From positions 229,973-293,972 of the forward strand of contig NZ_JANDBD010000010.1 in the NCBI RefSeq assembly GCF_024320865.1: a stretch of DNA of 64,000 bases. The letters are read 5' to 3'. The notes beneath the pieces are model-generated. The model did not search any database. It was not told where the DNA came from and worked only from the letters and a program-made list of their open reading frames with translations. Below are positions 35,192-42,820 of this stretch, piece by piece. The stretch comes from Mycolicibacterium arenosum. Its GTDB lineage: Bacteria > Actinomycetota > Actinomycetes > Mycobacteriales > Mycobacteriaceae. Each line of letters starts with the position of its first letter. Positions within the stretch are counted from its first letter, which is position 1. Made by a program: the position numbers and the translations under genes.

Positions 35192-36040
35192 ATGCCCGCG
35201 GGCAACGCGAACGTCATCTCAAGGAGCGCCCGTGGCAGCACAGCACTCATCTCGGGTCTGCCGCGCTCGGGCTCGACGCTGCTGGCGGCCCTGCTGCGGC
35301 AGAACCCGCGTTTCGAGGCCGGGATGTCGGGTCCGCTGGCCGGCCTCTTCGGCGCGTTGCTCGGCCAGATGAGCGCGGGTCACGAGTACTCCGTGTTCAT
35401 CGACGACGTCAAGCGCGAGCGCATCCTCCGCGGACTGTTCGACAGTTTCTACGCCGAGACGGACGCCGAGGTCGTCTTCGACACCAATCGCGGGTGGTGT
35501 GCGTGGATGCCGGCGATCGCGCACCTGTTCCCGGATGCCAAGGTCATCGCCTGCGTGCGCGATCTGCCGTGGGTGATCGACAGCATCGAACGACTGATTC
35601 AGCGCAACGTCTTCAGCCCGTCCTCGATCTTCAACTACAGCGCCGGCGGTACCGTCTACACGCGCGCCAATGTCGTTGCGGGACAGGACGGAATGGTCGG
35701 TGGACCCTATGACGCGCTCAAACAGGCGTGCTACGGCGCGCAGCGCGATCGGCTGCTCCTGGTGCAGTACGAGACCCTGACGACCGATCCGGCCACGACG
35801 ATGCGCACGATCTACGACTTCCTCGGCGAGGCGGCGTTCGAGCACGACTTCGACCACGTGGAGTACGACGTCACCGATTTCGACAGGCGCGCGGGCACGC
35901 CGGGACTGCACACGGTCGGCACGCGCGTCACGGCGTCCTCGCGCGCGACCTTGCTACCGCCGGATCTGTTCGAGCGCTTCGCGAACGACGCGTTCTGGCG
36001 CGATCGGGCCACCATGCCCGACGGTCTCCGAATCGTGTGA
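35192..36040 (+). CDS. Sulfotransferase-family protein
   Basis: A 282-residue protein. The 5'-phosphosulfate loop GLPRSGSTLLAALLRQNP lies near the N-terminus and a second conserved region includes IACVRDLPWVIDSIERL, which contacts the 3'-phosphate of PAPS. It should transfer a sulfuryl group to a small acceptor; mycobacteria use such enzymes for sulfated glycolipids and menaquinone. The start is uncertain: ATG 35192 is in frame, but the best ribosome-binding site (AAGGAG at 35220) precedes a GTG (35232) that is out of frame with the P-loop. Confidence 0.85.
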   Translation: MPAGNANVISRSARGSTALISGLPRSGSTLLAALLRQNPRFEAGMSGPLAGLFGALLGQMSAGHEYSVFIDDVKRERILRGLFDSFYAETDAEVVFDTNRGWCAWMPAIAHLFPDAKVIACVRDLPWVIDSIERLIQRNVFSPSSIFNYSAGGTVYTRANVVAGQDGMVGGPYDALKQACYGAQRDRLLLVQYETLTTDPATTMRTIYDFLGEAAFEHDFDHVEYDVTDFDRRAGTPGLHTVGTRVTASSRATLLPPDLFERFANDAFWRDRATMPDGLRIV

Positions 36041-36059
36041 GACCAGCCCAGCCGGTAGG

Positions 36060-36092
36060 CGTGCCGCCACCGACGTGATCAGTGGCGGCACG
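36060..36092. terminator. Bidirectional terminator between sulfotransferase and PGRS genes
   Basis: Perfect 11-bp arms (cgtgccgccac / gtggcggcacg) with an 11-bp loop lie between the two convergent stops. No T-tract on either side. Confidence 0.6.
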
Positions 36093-36103
36093 GCTCGAAA
36101 GCG

Positions 36104-39100
36104 CTAGGGACCGTTGGATCCCGCCGTGCCGGTCGTGCCGGTGTCGCCGGGCGGCGTGCCGGCACCACCGAGTCGGCCGAGGCCCGCACCACCGACGGCG
36201 CCCACGGTGCCCGCCGCGCCCGCCGTACCGTCGCGCCCTTCCTCACCCAGGAAGTCATTGCCGTAGCCACCGGGTCCTCCGGCGCCCAAGTTGCCGCCCT
36301 TCGCGCCGTTGCCGCCGTTGCCGCCGTCACCGCCGGGGCCGGACAGGGAGCTTCCGCCGTACCCGCCCCACCCACCGAACCCGCCGGTTCCGCCGACACC
36401 TCCGGCTCCGCCGTCACCGCCGTTGCCCTTCGACGTTCCGAACAAGCCGCCGAATCCGCCGGTGCCGCCGTTGCCGCCGTTACCCGCCGCGCCGCCGACG
36501 TTGGCATTCCCGCCGGTGCCACCCGCGCCGGCCGGTCCGGAAGCGGAGTTGCCGCCGGCGCCACCGAATCCGCCGCTGCCCCCTCGGCCGCCGTTGCCGC
36601 CGTCTCCGCCGTCGCCGGCTGAGAGGGGCCCGGAGTCTTTGAGCTGGCCGCCGAACCCGCCGCCGCCGCCGGTACCACCGATACCGCCGACGCCTCCTGC
36701 ACCGCCCGCACCGCCGGCACCGGATCCCGACGCGGCGCCACCGGCACCGCCGTCGCCACCGCCCGAGGCGTACCCACCGTCTCCACCGTCGTTGCCGAAG
36801 CCGGCGAACTCGGTGCTGACGCCGCCGCTACCACCGAACCCGCCGGCACCGCCGTTGGCCCCGGCTCCGCCGACGCCCCCCGCTCCGCCGTTGCCGGCAC
36901 CCAGAGCGGCACCGCCGGCGCCCCCGCGACCGGCTAAGCCGGCGCTGCCGCCGCGGCCTGCTGCGCCTCCCGAGCCGGCGGACGTGGCGTAGACACCCGA
37001 GTCGCTACCGCCGAGCTCGCCGTTGCCACCCCGTCCACCGGCGCCGGCCGCCCCGGCGTTGCCGCCGACGCCTCCGTTGCCGTTGCCCAGGGCCGCGCCG
37101 CCGACCCCGCCATTCCCGCCGAACCCTCCGCCACCGCCGTACCCACCGGCGCCGCCGGCGCCGGCACGGTTGTCGCCGAGGGGATTGCCCTCGAAGAACG
37201 GTTGACTTCCGTTCTGGCCGCCGAAACCGCCGTTCCCGCCGTTTCCGCCGACGCCGCCGAACCCGGCGGCACCGCCGGCTCCGCCATTGCCCGAGCCCAG
37301 GGCCGCGCCGCCGGCGCCGCCGGCGCCGCCGTCACCTGCGAAGCCGCCCTCGCCACCCCTGCCCCCGCGCTCGCCGGACTCGAGGAACCCGCCCGACTCG
37401 CCGTTGCCGCCCCCGCCACCGGTGCCTCCGTTGGCCCCGTTGCCGCCCGCGCCACCGCGGCCGCCGTTGCCCGACGTCGATCCGCCCGCCCCGCCGGCCC
37501 CACCGTCGCCGCCGTCCGTACCAAACGTGCCGAAACCGCCTGCGCCGCCGGGGCCGTCGGCGTCGCCGCCACGACCACCCGCTACGCCGGCCACCCCGTT
37601 GCCGCCCGCCCCGCCGTTGCCGCCGTTGCCGACCGACCCGCCGTTGCCGCCGGCCCCGCCGTTGCCGGCGTCGTCACCGGGAATGAGTGCGTCGGGGCCC
37701 CTGCCGCCGTTGCCGCCGTTGCCGCCGCTGGTGACCGCGGCACCGTCCGCGCCCGTGCTGCCGATTGCACCGGTGCCCTCGGAGCCGCCGACACCGGCCG
37801 CGCCGCCGCTGCCACCCGCACCTACCGCGCCGGGATTGCCGCCGTCGCCACCCCTGCCACTGCCGACGTTGAAGAAGCCGTCGGCCCCGTTGCCGCCGTT
37901 GCCCGGCGCGCCGGCGTTACCGCCGGCGCCGCCCTGCCCTCCGTTGCCGTTAGCGCCCGCCTGCCCCGACCCGCCCGCCGTGAGGCCGCCTGCGCCGCCG
38001 ATGCCGCCCGCACCGCCGGTACCGCCGTCGCCGCCATCGGAGCCGGCCACGCCGTTCACCTCGGCAGCGACCAGGAACACGCCGTTGCCGCCATCGATGC
38101 CGTTTCCGCCGTTGCCGCCGCGGCCGCCCTGTCCGCCGACTCCGCCCGCGCCACCGTCACCGGAGATCGAACCGCCGAGCCCGCCGGCGCCGCCGTTGCC
38201 CGCCGTTCCACCGACCAGGCCGTCCCCTCCGGGGCGGGACAGTGCGCTTCCGGAGAGGCCGTTGGCGCCGGTCACCCCGTTGCCGCCGTTGCCGCCGTCC
38301 CCGCCGTTGCCTCTATTGCCGCCGTTGCCGCCACGTCCTCCGTTGCCGACGATCGCATCCGGGGTGGTGGGGCTGTAACCGTTGCCGCCGTCGCCGCCGT
38401 TGCCGCCGCTGAGGATTTGAATGCCCGCGCCTGCGTCGGTACCCGCTACGCCACCGCTGCCCCCGGTGCCGGCCAATCCGCCCGTTCCGCCGGCACCCGC
38501 GAAGCCCGTGTCCCCGCCCGCTCCGCCTGCTCCACCGTCCTGACCGCTGACGCCAGCGGCCGCGCCCGTCCCGCCGTCTCCTGCGGAACCCGCGTTACCG
38601 CCGGTGCCCGCGTTGCCGCCGTTCCCGTTGACCCCGGCCAGCCCGAGCAGCGAGAAGTTACGGCCGCCATCACCGCCGACGCCGCCGTCACCGCCCCTGC
38701 CGCCGGCGCCGCCACCGCCACCGGCTTGCCCGTCGGCTCCGGCCACGGTGGCCGAAGCGCCGCTCACACCGTTGCCGCCGTTGCCGCCGATCGCACCGGC
38801 TCCGCCGACTCCGCCGGCGCCGCCGTCACCGAGGAGTAGGCCGCCTGCCCCGCCCGCTCCCCCGGCTCCGCCCTTACCCCCCGCGGTGCCGCTGATACCG
38901 GAAGCCCCCGAGCCGATGCCGTTGCCGCCGTTGACCCCTGGCGTGCCCGCCGCGCCTGCGCCGCCGTTCGCGCCGCTGCCGAGGAGCAGTCCGCCGTTGC
39001 CACCCCGGCCGCCGGCACCGTCGTTGATTCCGGCGACGCCGTCGCCGCCCGCACCGCCGTTACCGAAGGCTCCGACGTTGCCGCCGTTGCCGCCGTGATA

Positions 39101-39853
39101 GCCGGCACCGCCGACGCCCAGCAGCAAGCCACCGTTGCCTCCCGCGCACGAGACGCCGGTCGCGCAGGTCTCGCCGGTGTAGCTGAAACCGGTGCCCAGC
39201 AGCAGCCCGGCATTCGGGTTGGCGGCTGTGCCGTTGCTGATGAAAAGAGCGAGGACACTCCCGACCAGTGCGTTCAGATCCGGGACAGCCGGGGCAGGCG
39301 CGGCGGCCGGAGCGACCCGCGCCGCCTGGACGCGTTGGGGGGCCAGCGTGGTCGTCGCGGTTGCCGGCTCGGCCGGCGGTGCCTGCTCGGTGTCGCCCTT
39401 GGGCGTTGACGTCAGCGATCCCCCGTTCGTCGCGGCGCTGACGCGGGTGGTCGGCCCGCCGCCACCGGATGCGTTGGTCGTGCTTCGGGAACCGTCGCCC
39501 GTCCGACTCGTTTGCGAATTCGACGTCGCCGTGCCCGACGGTCCACCGTCGGCGTTCTCGCCGTCGACAGCCGATCCGCCTGCTGCGGGCGTTGGTGCGT
39601 TCGACGTAGCCCCGCCTGTGGACGATGACGGTCCTGCATCATCCGAAGCGCCCGTGTCGCTGGTGCCGGGATTCGACGACCCTGCGTCGGAAGTGGGCTC
39701 AGCCTGCGCCAGCCCTGCGCTCACGACCATCGCCGCGCCCAGCCCCAAGGTGACGGCGCCGGCGCTCAACCATCTCGAGACCGGCAGAACGCGGTGATCG
39801 CGATTGCTGCGTAGTCGCTTGTCCGGTTTGCTGTCGCCGTTCATCCCCGCCAT
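36104..39853 (-). CDS. Secreted PGRS-type glycine-rich protein without PE domain
   Basis: A 1249-residue protein. ATG 39853 has an AAAGGA ribosome-binding site; other in-frame starts lie at 39868, 39859 and 39844. After a basic leader, a Sec signal peptide (WLSAGAVTLGLGAAMVVSAG) ends before AEPTSDAG. A Ser/Thr/Ala-rich linker of ~160 residues follows, then LNALVGSVLALFISNGTAANP leads into LLLGTGFSYTGETCATGVSC with a Cys pair, and the remaining ~1000 residues are GGxGG/GGNGG repeats of the PGRS type. PE-PGRS proteins carry this domain behind a PE module; here a Sec signal replaces it. Likely surface-exposed and possibly calcium-binding. Confidence 0.9.
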   Translation of the reverse strand: MAGMNGDSKPDKRLRSNRDHRVLPVSRWLSAGAVTLGLGAAMVVSAGLAQAEPTSDAGSSNPGTSDTGASDDAGPSSSTGGATSNAPTPAAGGSAVDGENADGGPSGTATSNSQTSRTGDGSRSTTNASGGGGPTTRVSAATNGGSLTSTPKGDTEQAPPAEPATATTTLAPQRVQAARVAPAAAPAPAVPDLNALVGSVLALFISNGTAANPNAGLLLGTGFSYTGETCATGVSCAGGNGGLLLGVGGAGYHGGNGGNVGAFGNGGAGGDGVAGINDGAGGRGGNGGLLLGSGANGGAGAAGTPGVNGGNGIGSGASGISGTAGGKGGAGGAGGAGGLLLGDGGAGGVGGAGAIGGNGGNGVSGASATVAGADGQAGGGGGAGGRGGDGGVGGDGGRNFSLLGLAGVNGNGGNAGTGGNAGSAGDGGTGAAAGVSGQDGGAGGAGGDTGFAGAGGTGGLAGTGGSGGVAGTDAGAGIQILSGGNGGDGGNGYSPTTPDAIVGNGGRGGNGGNRGNGGDGGNGGNGVTGANGLSGSALSRPGGDGLVGGTAGNGGAGGLGGSISGDGGAGGVGGQGGRGGNGGNGIDGGNGVFLVAAEVNGVAGSDGGDGGTGGAGGIGGAGGLTAGGSGQAGANGNGGQGGAGGNAGAPGNGGNGADGFFNVGSGRGGDGGNPGAVGAGGSGGAAGVGGSEGTGAIGSTGADGAAVTSGGNGGNGGRGPDALIPGDDAGNGGAGGNGGSVGNGGNGGAGGNGVAGVAGGRGGDADGPGGAGGFGTFGTDGGDGGAGGAGGSTSGNGGRGGAGGNGANGGTGGGGGNGESGGFLESGERGGRGGEGGFAGDGGAGGAGGAALGSGNGGAGGAAGFGGVGGNGGNGGFGGQNGSQPFFEGNPLGDNRAGAGGAGGYGGGGGFGGNGGVGGAALGNGNGGVGGNAGAAGAGGRGGNGELGGSDSGVYATSAGSGGAAGRGGSAGLAGRGGAGGAALGAGNGGAGGVGGAGANGGAGGFGGSGGVSTEFAGFGNDGGDGGYASGGGDGGAGGAASGSGAGGAGGAGGVGGIGGTGGGGGFGGQLKDSGPLSAGDGGDGGNGGRGGSGGFGGAGGNSASGPAGAGGTGGNANVGGAAGNGGNGGTGGFGGLFGTSKGNGGDGGAGGVGGTGGFGGWGGYGGSSLSGPGGDGGNGGNGAKGGNLGAGGPGGYGNDFLGEEGRDGTAGAAGTVGAVGGAGLGRLGGAGTPPGDTGTTGTAGSNGP

Positions 39854-39868
39854 AACCATTCCTTTCAC

Positions 39869-40269
39869 GCTGCATCGTCACCAGAGCGGGACGAGCTGCT
39901 CCAACACGCTCGCATCGCTGTCGGCATTTGCTAAACCGACATTGTCGCGGCGAATGTAACTGACGGACAGCGCGCCACCCGCACGTTTGGTTGACGGATC
40001 CGAAAATTCCCCCGGAATCATGATTTTGCAGTAGTTTTGATCTTGAAATGGGCGGATTCTGCAGTAGTCGGGTCTCTCGCAGCACGACCGGTTTCAGTAG
40101 TGTCGGTGCGCCGGGCGGCGAGCGCCGAATAGCGATCAGCAGGTTTGCCAATTGTGCTTATCGCCGCCCTGACGTCGCGAACGTCGCTTTGCCCGGCCGG
40201 GCAGCTGCATGACAGCGCGCGTCGGTTGCCCGAAGTTGCTGTTTTTGAGCTTTCGCGCGCGTCGTCGCG
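39869..40269. other. Upstream region of the PGRS gene (about 400 bp)
   Basis: No convincing gene; short frames lack ribosome-binding sites. It is locally AT-richer (39990-40060) than its surroundings. It holds three CAGTAGT repeats at 33-bp spacing (listed separately). The PGRS promoter must be here, but no clear -10/-35 pair could be fixed. Confidence 0.6.
40022..40101. repeat. Three direct CAGTAGT repeats at 33-bp spacing
   Basis: CAGTAGT occurs at 40029-40035, 40062-40068 and 40095-40101, exactly 33 bp apart. The first two copies extend to GATTYTGCAGTAGT (13 of 14 bases identical). The region is upstream of the PGRS gene, which reads leftward from 39853. The spacing of about three helical turns places the copies on one face of the DNA. 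Confidence 0.6.
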
Positions 40270-40758
40270 TCAGGCGCGCGAGGCCTCGACGGCGTCCTGG
40301 GGCAGCTTCGGGCGGCGGCCACCCGGTAGCCGGTCGACGAAGCGGCCGAGCCGGACTGCGGTGTTCTCCAACGGGTCGACGATCTCGGTCAGTCGTTGAA
40401 GCGTGGGCAGGATGGCCACCAGTTCGTCGATACCCGCCGCCAGCTTCTCGGCGTGAGTGTCGATGCCCTGAGCGGCCGTGCTCAGGCCTGCGATCTCCTC
40501 GGCGATCTCCGCCGCGTTTCGGTCGATGCCGGCCGCGCTCTCACCGAGTTCGGAGAGACTGGCGGCGATGATCTCCGCGGCACGACGGAGCTCGGCGACG
40601 TCGTCCAACGTCGAACCCACCCGGTCGATCAGGGCGGCCAGCGCGATGGCACGCCGTGCGGTTTGCCGCACCGTGGACTCCGTCCAGCTGAGCAATCCGC
40701 CGAGTCCCGGCACGGCGCTGACGTCTAGCTGCGGACCTGCGTAGCCGATGAGCTGCAT
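40270..40758 (-). CDS. Hypothetical coiled-coil protein
   Basis: A 162-residue mostly helical protein. After a short Gly-rich start (YAGPQLDVSAVPGLGGLLSW) come long amphipathic helices with heptad-like spacing of Leu, Ile and Ala (ELRRAAEIIAASLSELGESA and similar). There is no signal peptide or membrane helix. It resembles mycobacterial proteins annotated as hypothetical coiled-coil or MCP-like fragments. ATG at 40758. Confidence 0.75.
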   Translation of the reverse strand: MQLIGYAGPQLDVSAVPGLGGLLSWTESTVRQTARRAIALAALIDRVGSTLDDVAELRRAAEIIAASLSELGESAAGIDRNAAEIAEEIAGLSTAAQGIDTHAEKLAAGIDELVAILPTLQRLTEIVDPLENTAVRLGRFVDRLPGGRRPKLPQDAVEASRA

Positions 40759-40863
40759 GGCTGCGATTGTGCCGGATCGCCGCAGCAGATCGTAGTCATC
40801 GATCCCGTTGCCGGAACGATCGTCAGGAAGAAGCTCTGGCCTGCCGGGGGCGCCGGCTTCTAC

Positions 40864-41154
40864 TGGCGAGGTTCAGCAGCAGCCGTGTGCCGCGGTTGCC
40901 TTCTCGCTATCGGCAGGGGTGCTCCCGCAGCACACGCCGCCTTCGGCGGTGCCACCCTCGGAGTGCTGGGGGCTGTTGCCGAAGGTGTCGGAGTCAGCGA
41001 GCTGACCGAGTCCACGGTCAGCCACCACCTGGCACAGCTCCGGCGCGCCGGGTTCGTCGAATCGGACCGCCGCGGGATGAACGTCTACCACCGCCCCGGC
41101 CGGGACGCGGTGGAGGCAATGTGCGCCGTTCTAAACCCGAACTGCTGCACGTAG
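40864..41154 (+). pseudogene. Decayed ArsR-family metal-sensor gene
   Basis: The last ~55 codons read STVSHHLAQLRRAGFVESDR and end AVLNPNCCT, the recognition helix and Cys-Cys tail of ArsR/SmtB repressors. Upstream, the expected N-terminus is split between frames: PCAAVAFSLSAGVLP in one, LGVLGAVAEGVGVSELT in another. The ~6 residues before the recognition helix are missing and no start codon with ribosome-binding site exists. No intact metal-resistance gene is adjacent. It is most simply a frameshifted and deleted arsR. Confidence 0.45.
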
Positions 41155-41305
41155 TGACATGGCGGTTTCGGATGGCGTGGTTCGGTGGAGGCCGGCCCGG
41201 GTACTGAAACGTCCAATCGGGGGGTCGCCAGCTGTTCTGTAGCGCGAACGGCTGTCCACGATCCGACGCAGGCACTCGACGTCGGCGTTACGATAGGTGC
41301 TCACG

Positions 41306-41587
41306 ATGAATCTCAGAGGTTTGGCAGCCGCAGCGATGACGGCCGGTGCGCTCGGACTGGGTGCGTTCAGTTTCGGGATCGGCGCAGCCCAAGCCGACGA
41401 CGGTAACCGGCACGGATGCTGGCCGTTGCCGTGCAATGCGTTCCAGGGTCCGCCAGGGCAGAATCCGTTCGGGCCGCCAGGACAGGTCAAGAAGGACGCG
41501 TATCTGGGTCCGATCCCGAATCCGGTCTACGGCGTCCCGCCCGGTCACTGGGACGACGTTCCCGTGTGGTGGGGTCAGCCGCGCTAG
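41306..41587 (+). CDS. Small secreted proline-rich protein
   Basis: A 93-residue protein with a signal peptide (LRGLAAAAMTAGALGLGAFS) cleaved after AQA before DDGNRHGC. The mature part is short, rich in Pro, Gly and Trp (GPPGQNPFGPPGQ, VPPGHWDDVPVWWGQP) and has one Cys pair (CWPLPC). Function unknown. A -10-like TACGAT is at 41289-41294. Confidence 0.82.
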   Translation: MNLRGLAAAAMTAGALGLGAFSFGIGAAQADDGNRHGCWPLPCNAFQGPPGQNPFGPPGQVKKDAYLGPIPNPVYGVPPGHWDDVPVWWGQPR

Positions 41588-41639
41588 GCTCGCCGGCTGA
41601 ATTCGAGCCGGCTGCGAGCGCACTCTTCCGGTCTCCGGC

Positions 41640-42425
41640 CTACGACAGCTGTCGAATGACCTGTTGCAGTGGCTCGGACGTCGTCCCGATCTCGCCGATG
41701 AACGGGTGTGAGAGTTCCGCGACGAGGAAGAGGTTCACCGCGACCAGGATGCCCAGGATCGCGACCATCGTGTAGTGGGTGGCGGGCTTCTTGACGTCGT
41801 AGATGATGGCGCATGCCAGGAGCAGGCCGCTGGTGAGCCAGATGACCGCCCACAGTGACCACGGCGGCCCATCGTCGGTTTGCGCCTGCGCCAAGCGTTG
41901 TGTGCGGGCCTGACCGAGGCTGTCCAGATTGCTGAAAGAGCTTGACAGCATGGACTTCTGCGCGTCGGTGCGCGCTTGAACGTCTTCATACGCGGCATAG
42001 AGTCGCGTCAGAGCGGCGTCGGCGTCGGGGTGGGAGCCGCCCTGGGCGATCTTGTCCCACTCGATCAACGCTGCCTGCTGGTATTCGAGCAGAGCGTTCC
42101 GAATCCGGTCTTCGTCAGGTTGGTCGAACACTGTCAGAGTCCTGGCGAGCTGCACGCCGGCTGCCCCCTCGGTACGCGCTCTCGAGTCCGCGTCGCCGAT
42201 CTGTCCCCACATCGCGGATACGACGAAACCGAGGAAGAACGCGAACACGAAGCCGACCACGCCGAAGGCGAACCTGATGACGTCGTTGTGCTCTTCACCC
42301 TTGAGGTTGGGAAAGTTGCGGCGCACCAGAACTTGGATGAGGATCGCTCCGCCGGTGACGACGATGATGATTCCGAGTAACAGCACCCATGACGGAAGGT
42401 TGGCCACCAGCCACTGACTAATCAT
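41640..42425 (-). CDS. DUF4239 (bestrophin-like) membrane protein, second copy
   Basis: A 261-residue protein with the same four-helix plan as the one at 31722: SWVLLLGIIIVVTGGAILIQ and FAFGVVGFVFAFFLGFVVSA at the N-terminus, a soluble helical middle with SSSFSNLDSL, then two C-terminal helices. ATG 42425 has a GGAG ribosome-binding site. Function unknown. Confidence 0.85.
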   Translation of the reverse strand: MISQWLVANLPSWVLLLGIIIVVTGGAILIQVLVRRNFPNLKGEEHNDVIRFAFGVVGFVFAFFLGFVVSAMWGQIGDADSRARTEGAAGVQLARTLTVFDQPDEDRIRNALLEYQQAALIEWDKIAQGGSHPDADAALTRLYAAYEDVQARTDAQKSMLSSSFSNLDSLGQARTQRLAQAQTDDGPPWSLWAVIWLTSGLLLACAIIYDVKKPATHYTMVAILGILVAVNLFLVAELSHPFIGEIGTTSEPLQQVIRQLS

Positions 42426-42588
42426 CGGGCACTCCTACGACCACGCCGGGCAACTCGCTGTGGGCCGGTTGCCCGCTTGCGCTCTACAGTTCTAGCGGGC
42501 GGGTCCGGCGGGCATGGGGATTCCCTGCGATTGTGACCATGGCGATAGTGGCTACGTCGCACTGGGTTCAACCCGGCCGGGTAGCAGA

Positions 42589-42620
42589 AGAGCGGCTCCG
42601 GATGTCTCCGAAACCGCTCT
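42589..42620 (-). terminator. Terminator hairpin after tRNA-Pro
   Basis: Arms agagcgg and ccgctct enclose a secondary inner pairing. It lies 18 bp downstream of the tRNA 3' end on the minus strand and is followed by TCT. Confidence 0.5.
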
Positions 42621-42638
42621 GTACTGCGCTCACTCCAG

Positions 42639-42712
<74 letters not shown>

Positions 42713-42820
42713 TGGTGCTGCCAGGATCGCCGGCAGCGGACGAAATGCTACCGCAGCCGACGGTCGGAATCCCAACCGCGTCGTTTCCGCGTCGCCGGCC
42801 CGCGGCCGGGGTACAACGGC

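Noticed and set aside
37202..38839. A 545-codon open frame on the plus strand opposite the PGRS gene
   Set aside because: Composition is almost only Ala, Val, Arg, Pro and Gly, the mirror of Gly-rich repeats, with no ribosome-binding site or domain. It is a shadow of the PGRS gene.
36104..39853. Repeat-rich region considered as CRISPR or tandem-repeat DNA
   Set aside because: Repeats are 6-9 bp units in one coding frame giving Gly-Gly-X; no constant repeat with unique spacers.
40145..40399. Short plus-strand frame upstream of the gene at 40270
   Set aside because: Overlaps the well-supported minus-strand gene, has no ribosome-binding site or domain.
40270..40758. Gene considered as a methyl-accepting chemotaxis fragment
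   Set aside because: Only heptad-like helices are visible; no signalling tip motif or membrane helix, and the bacterium is likely non-motile.
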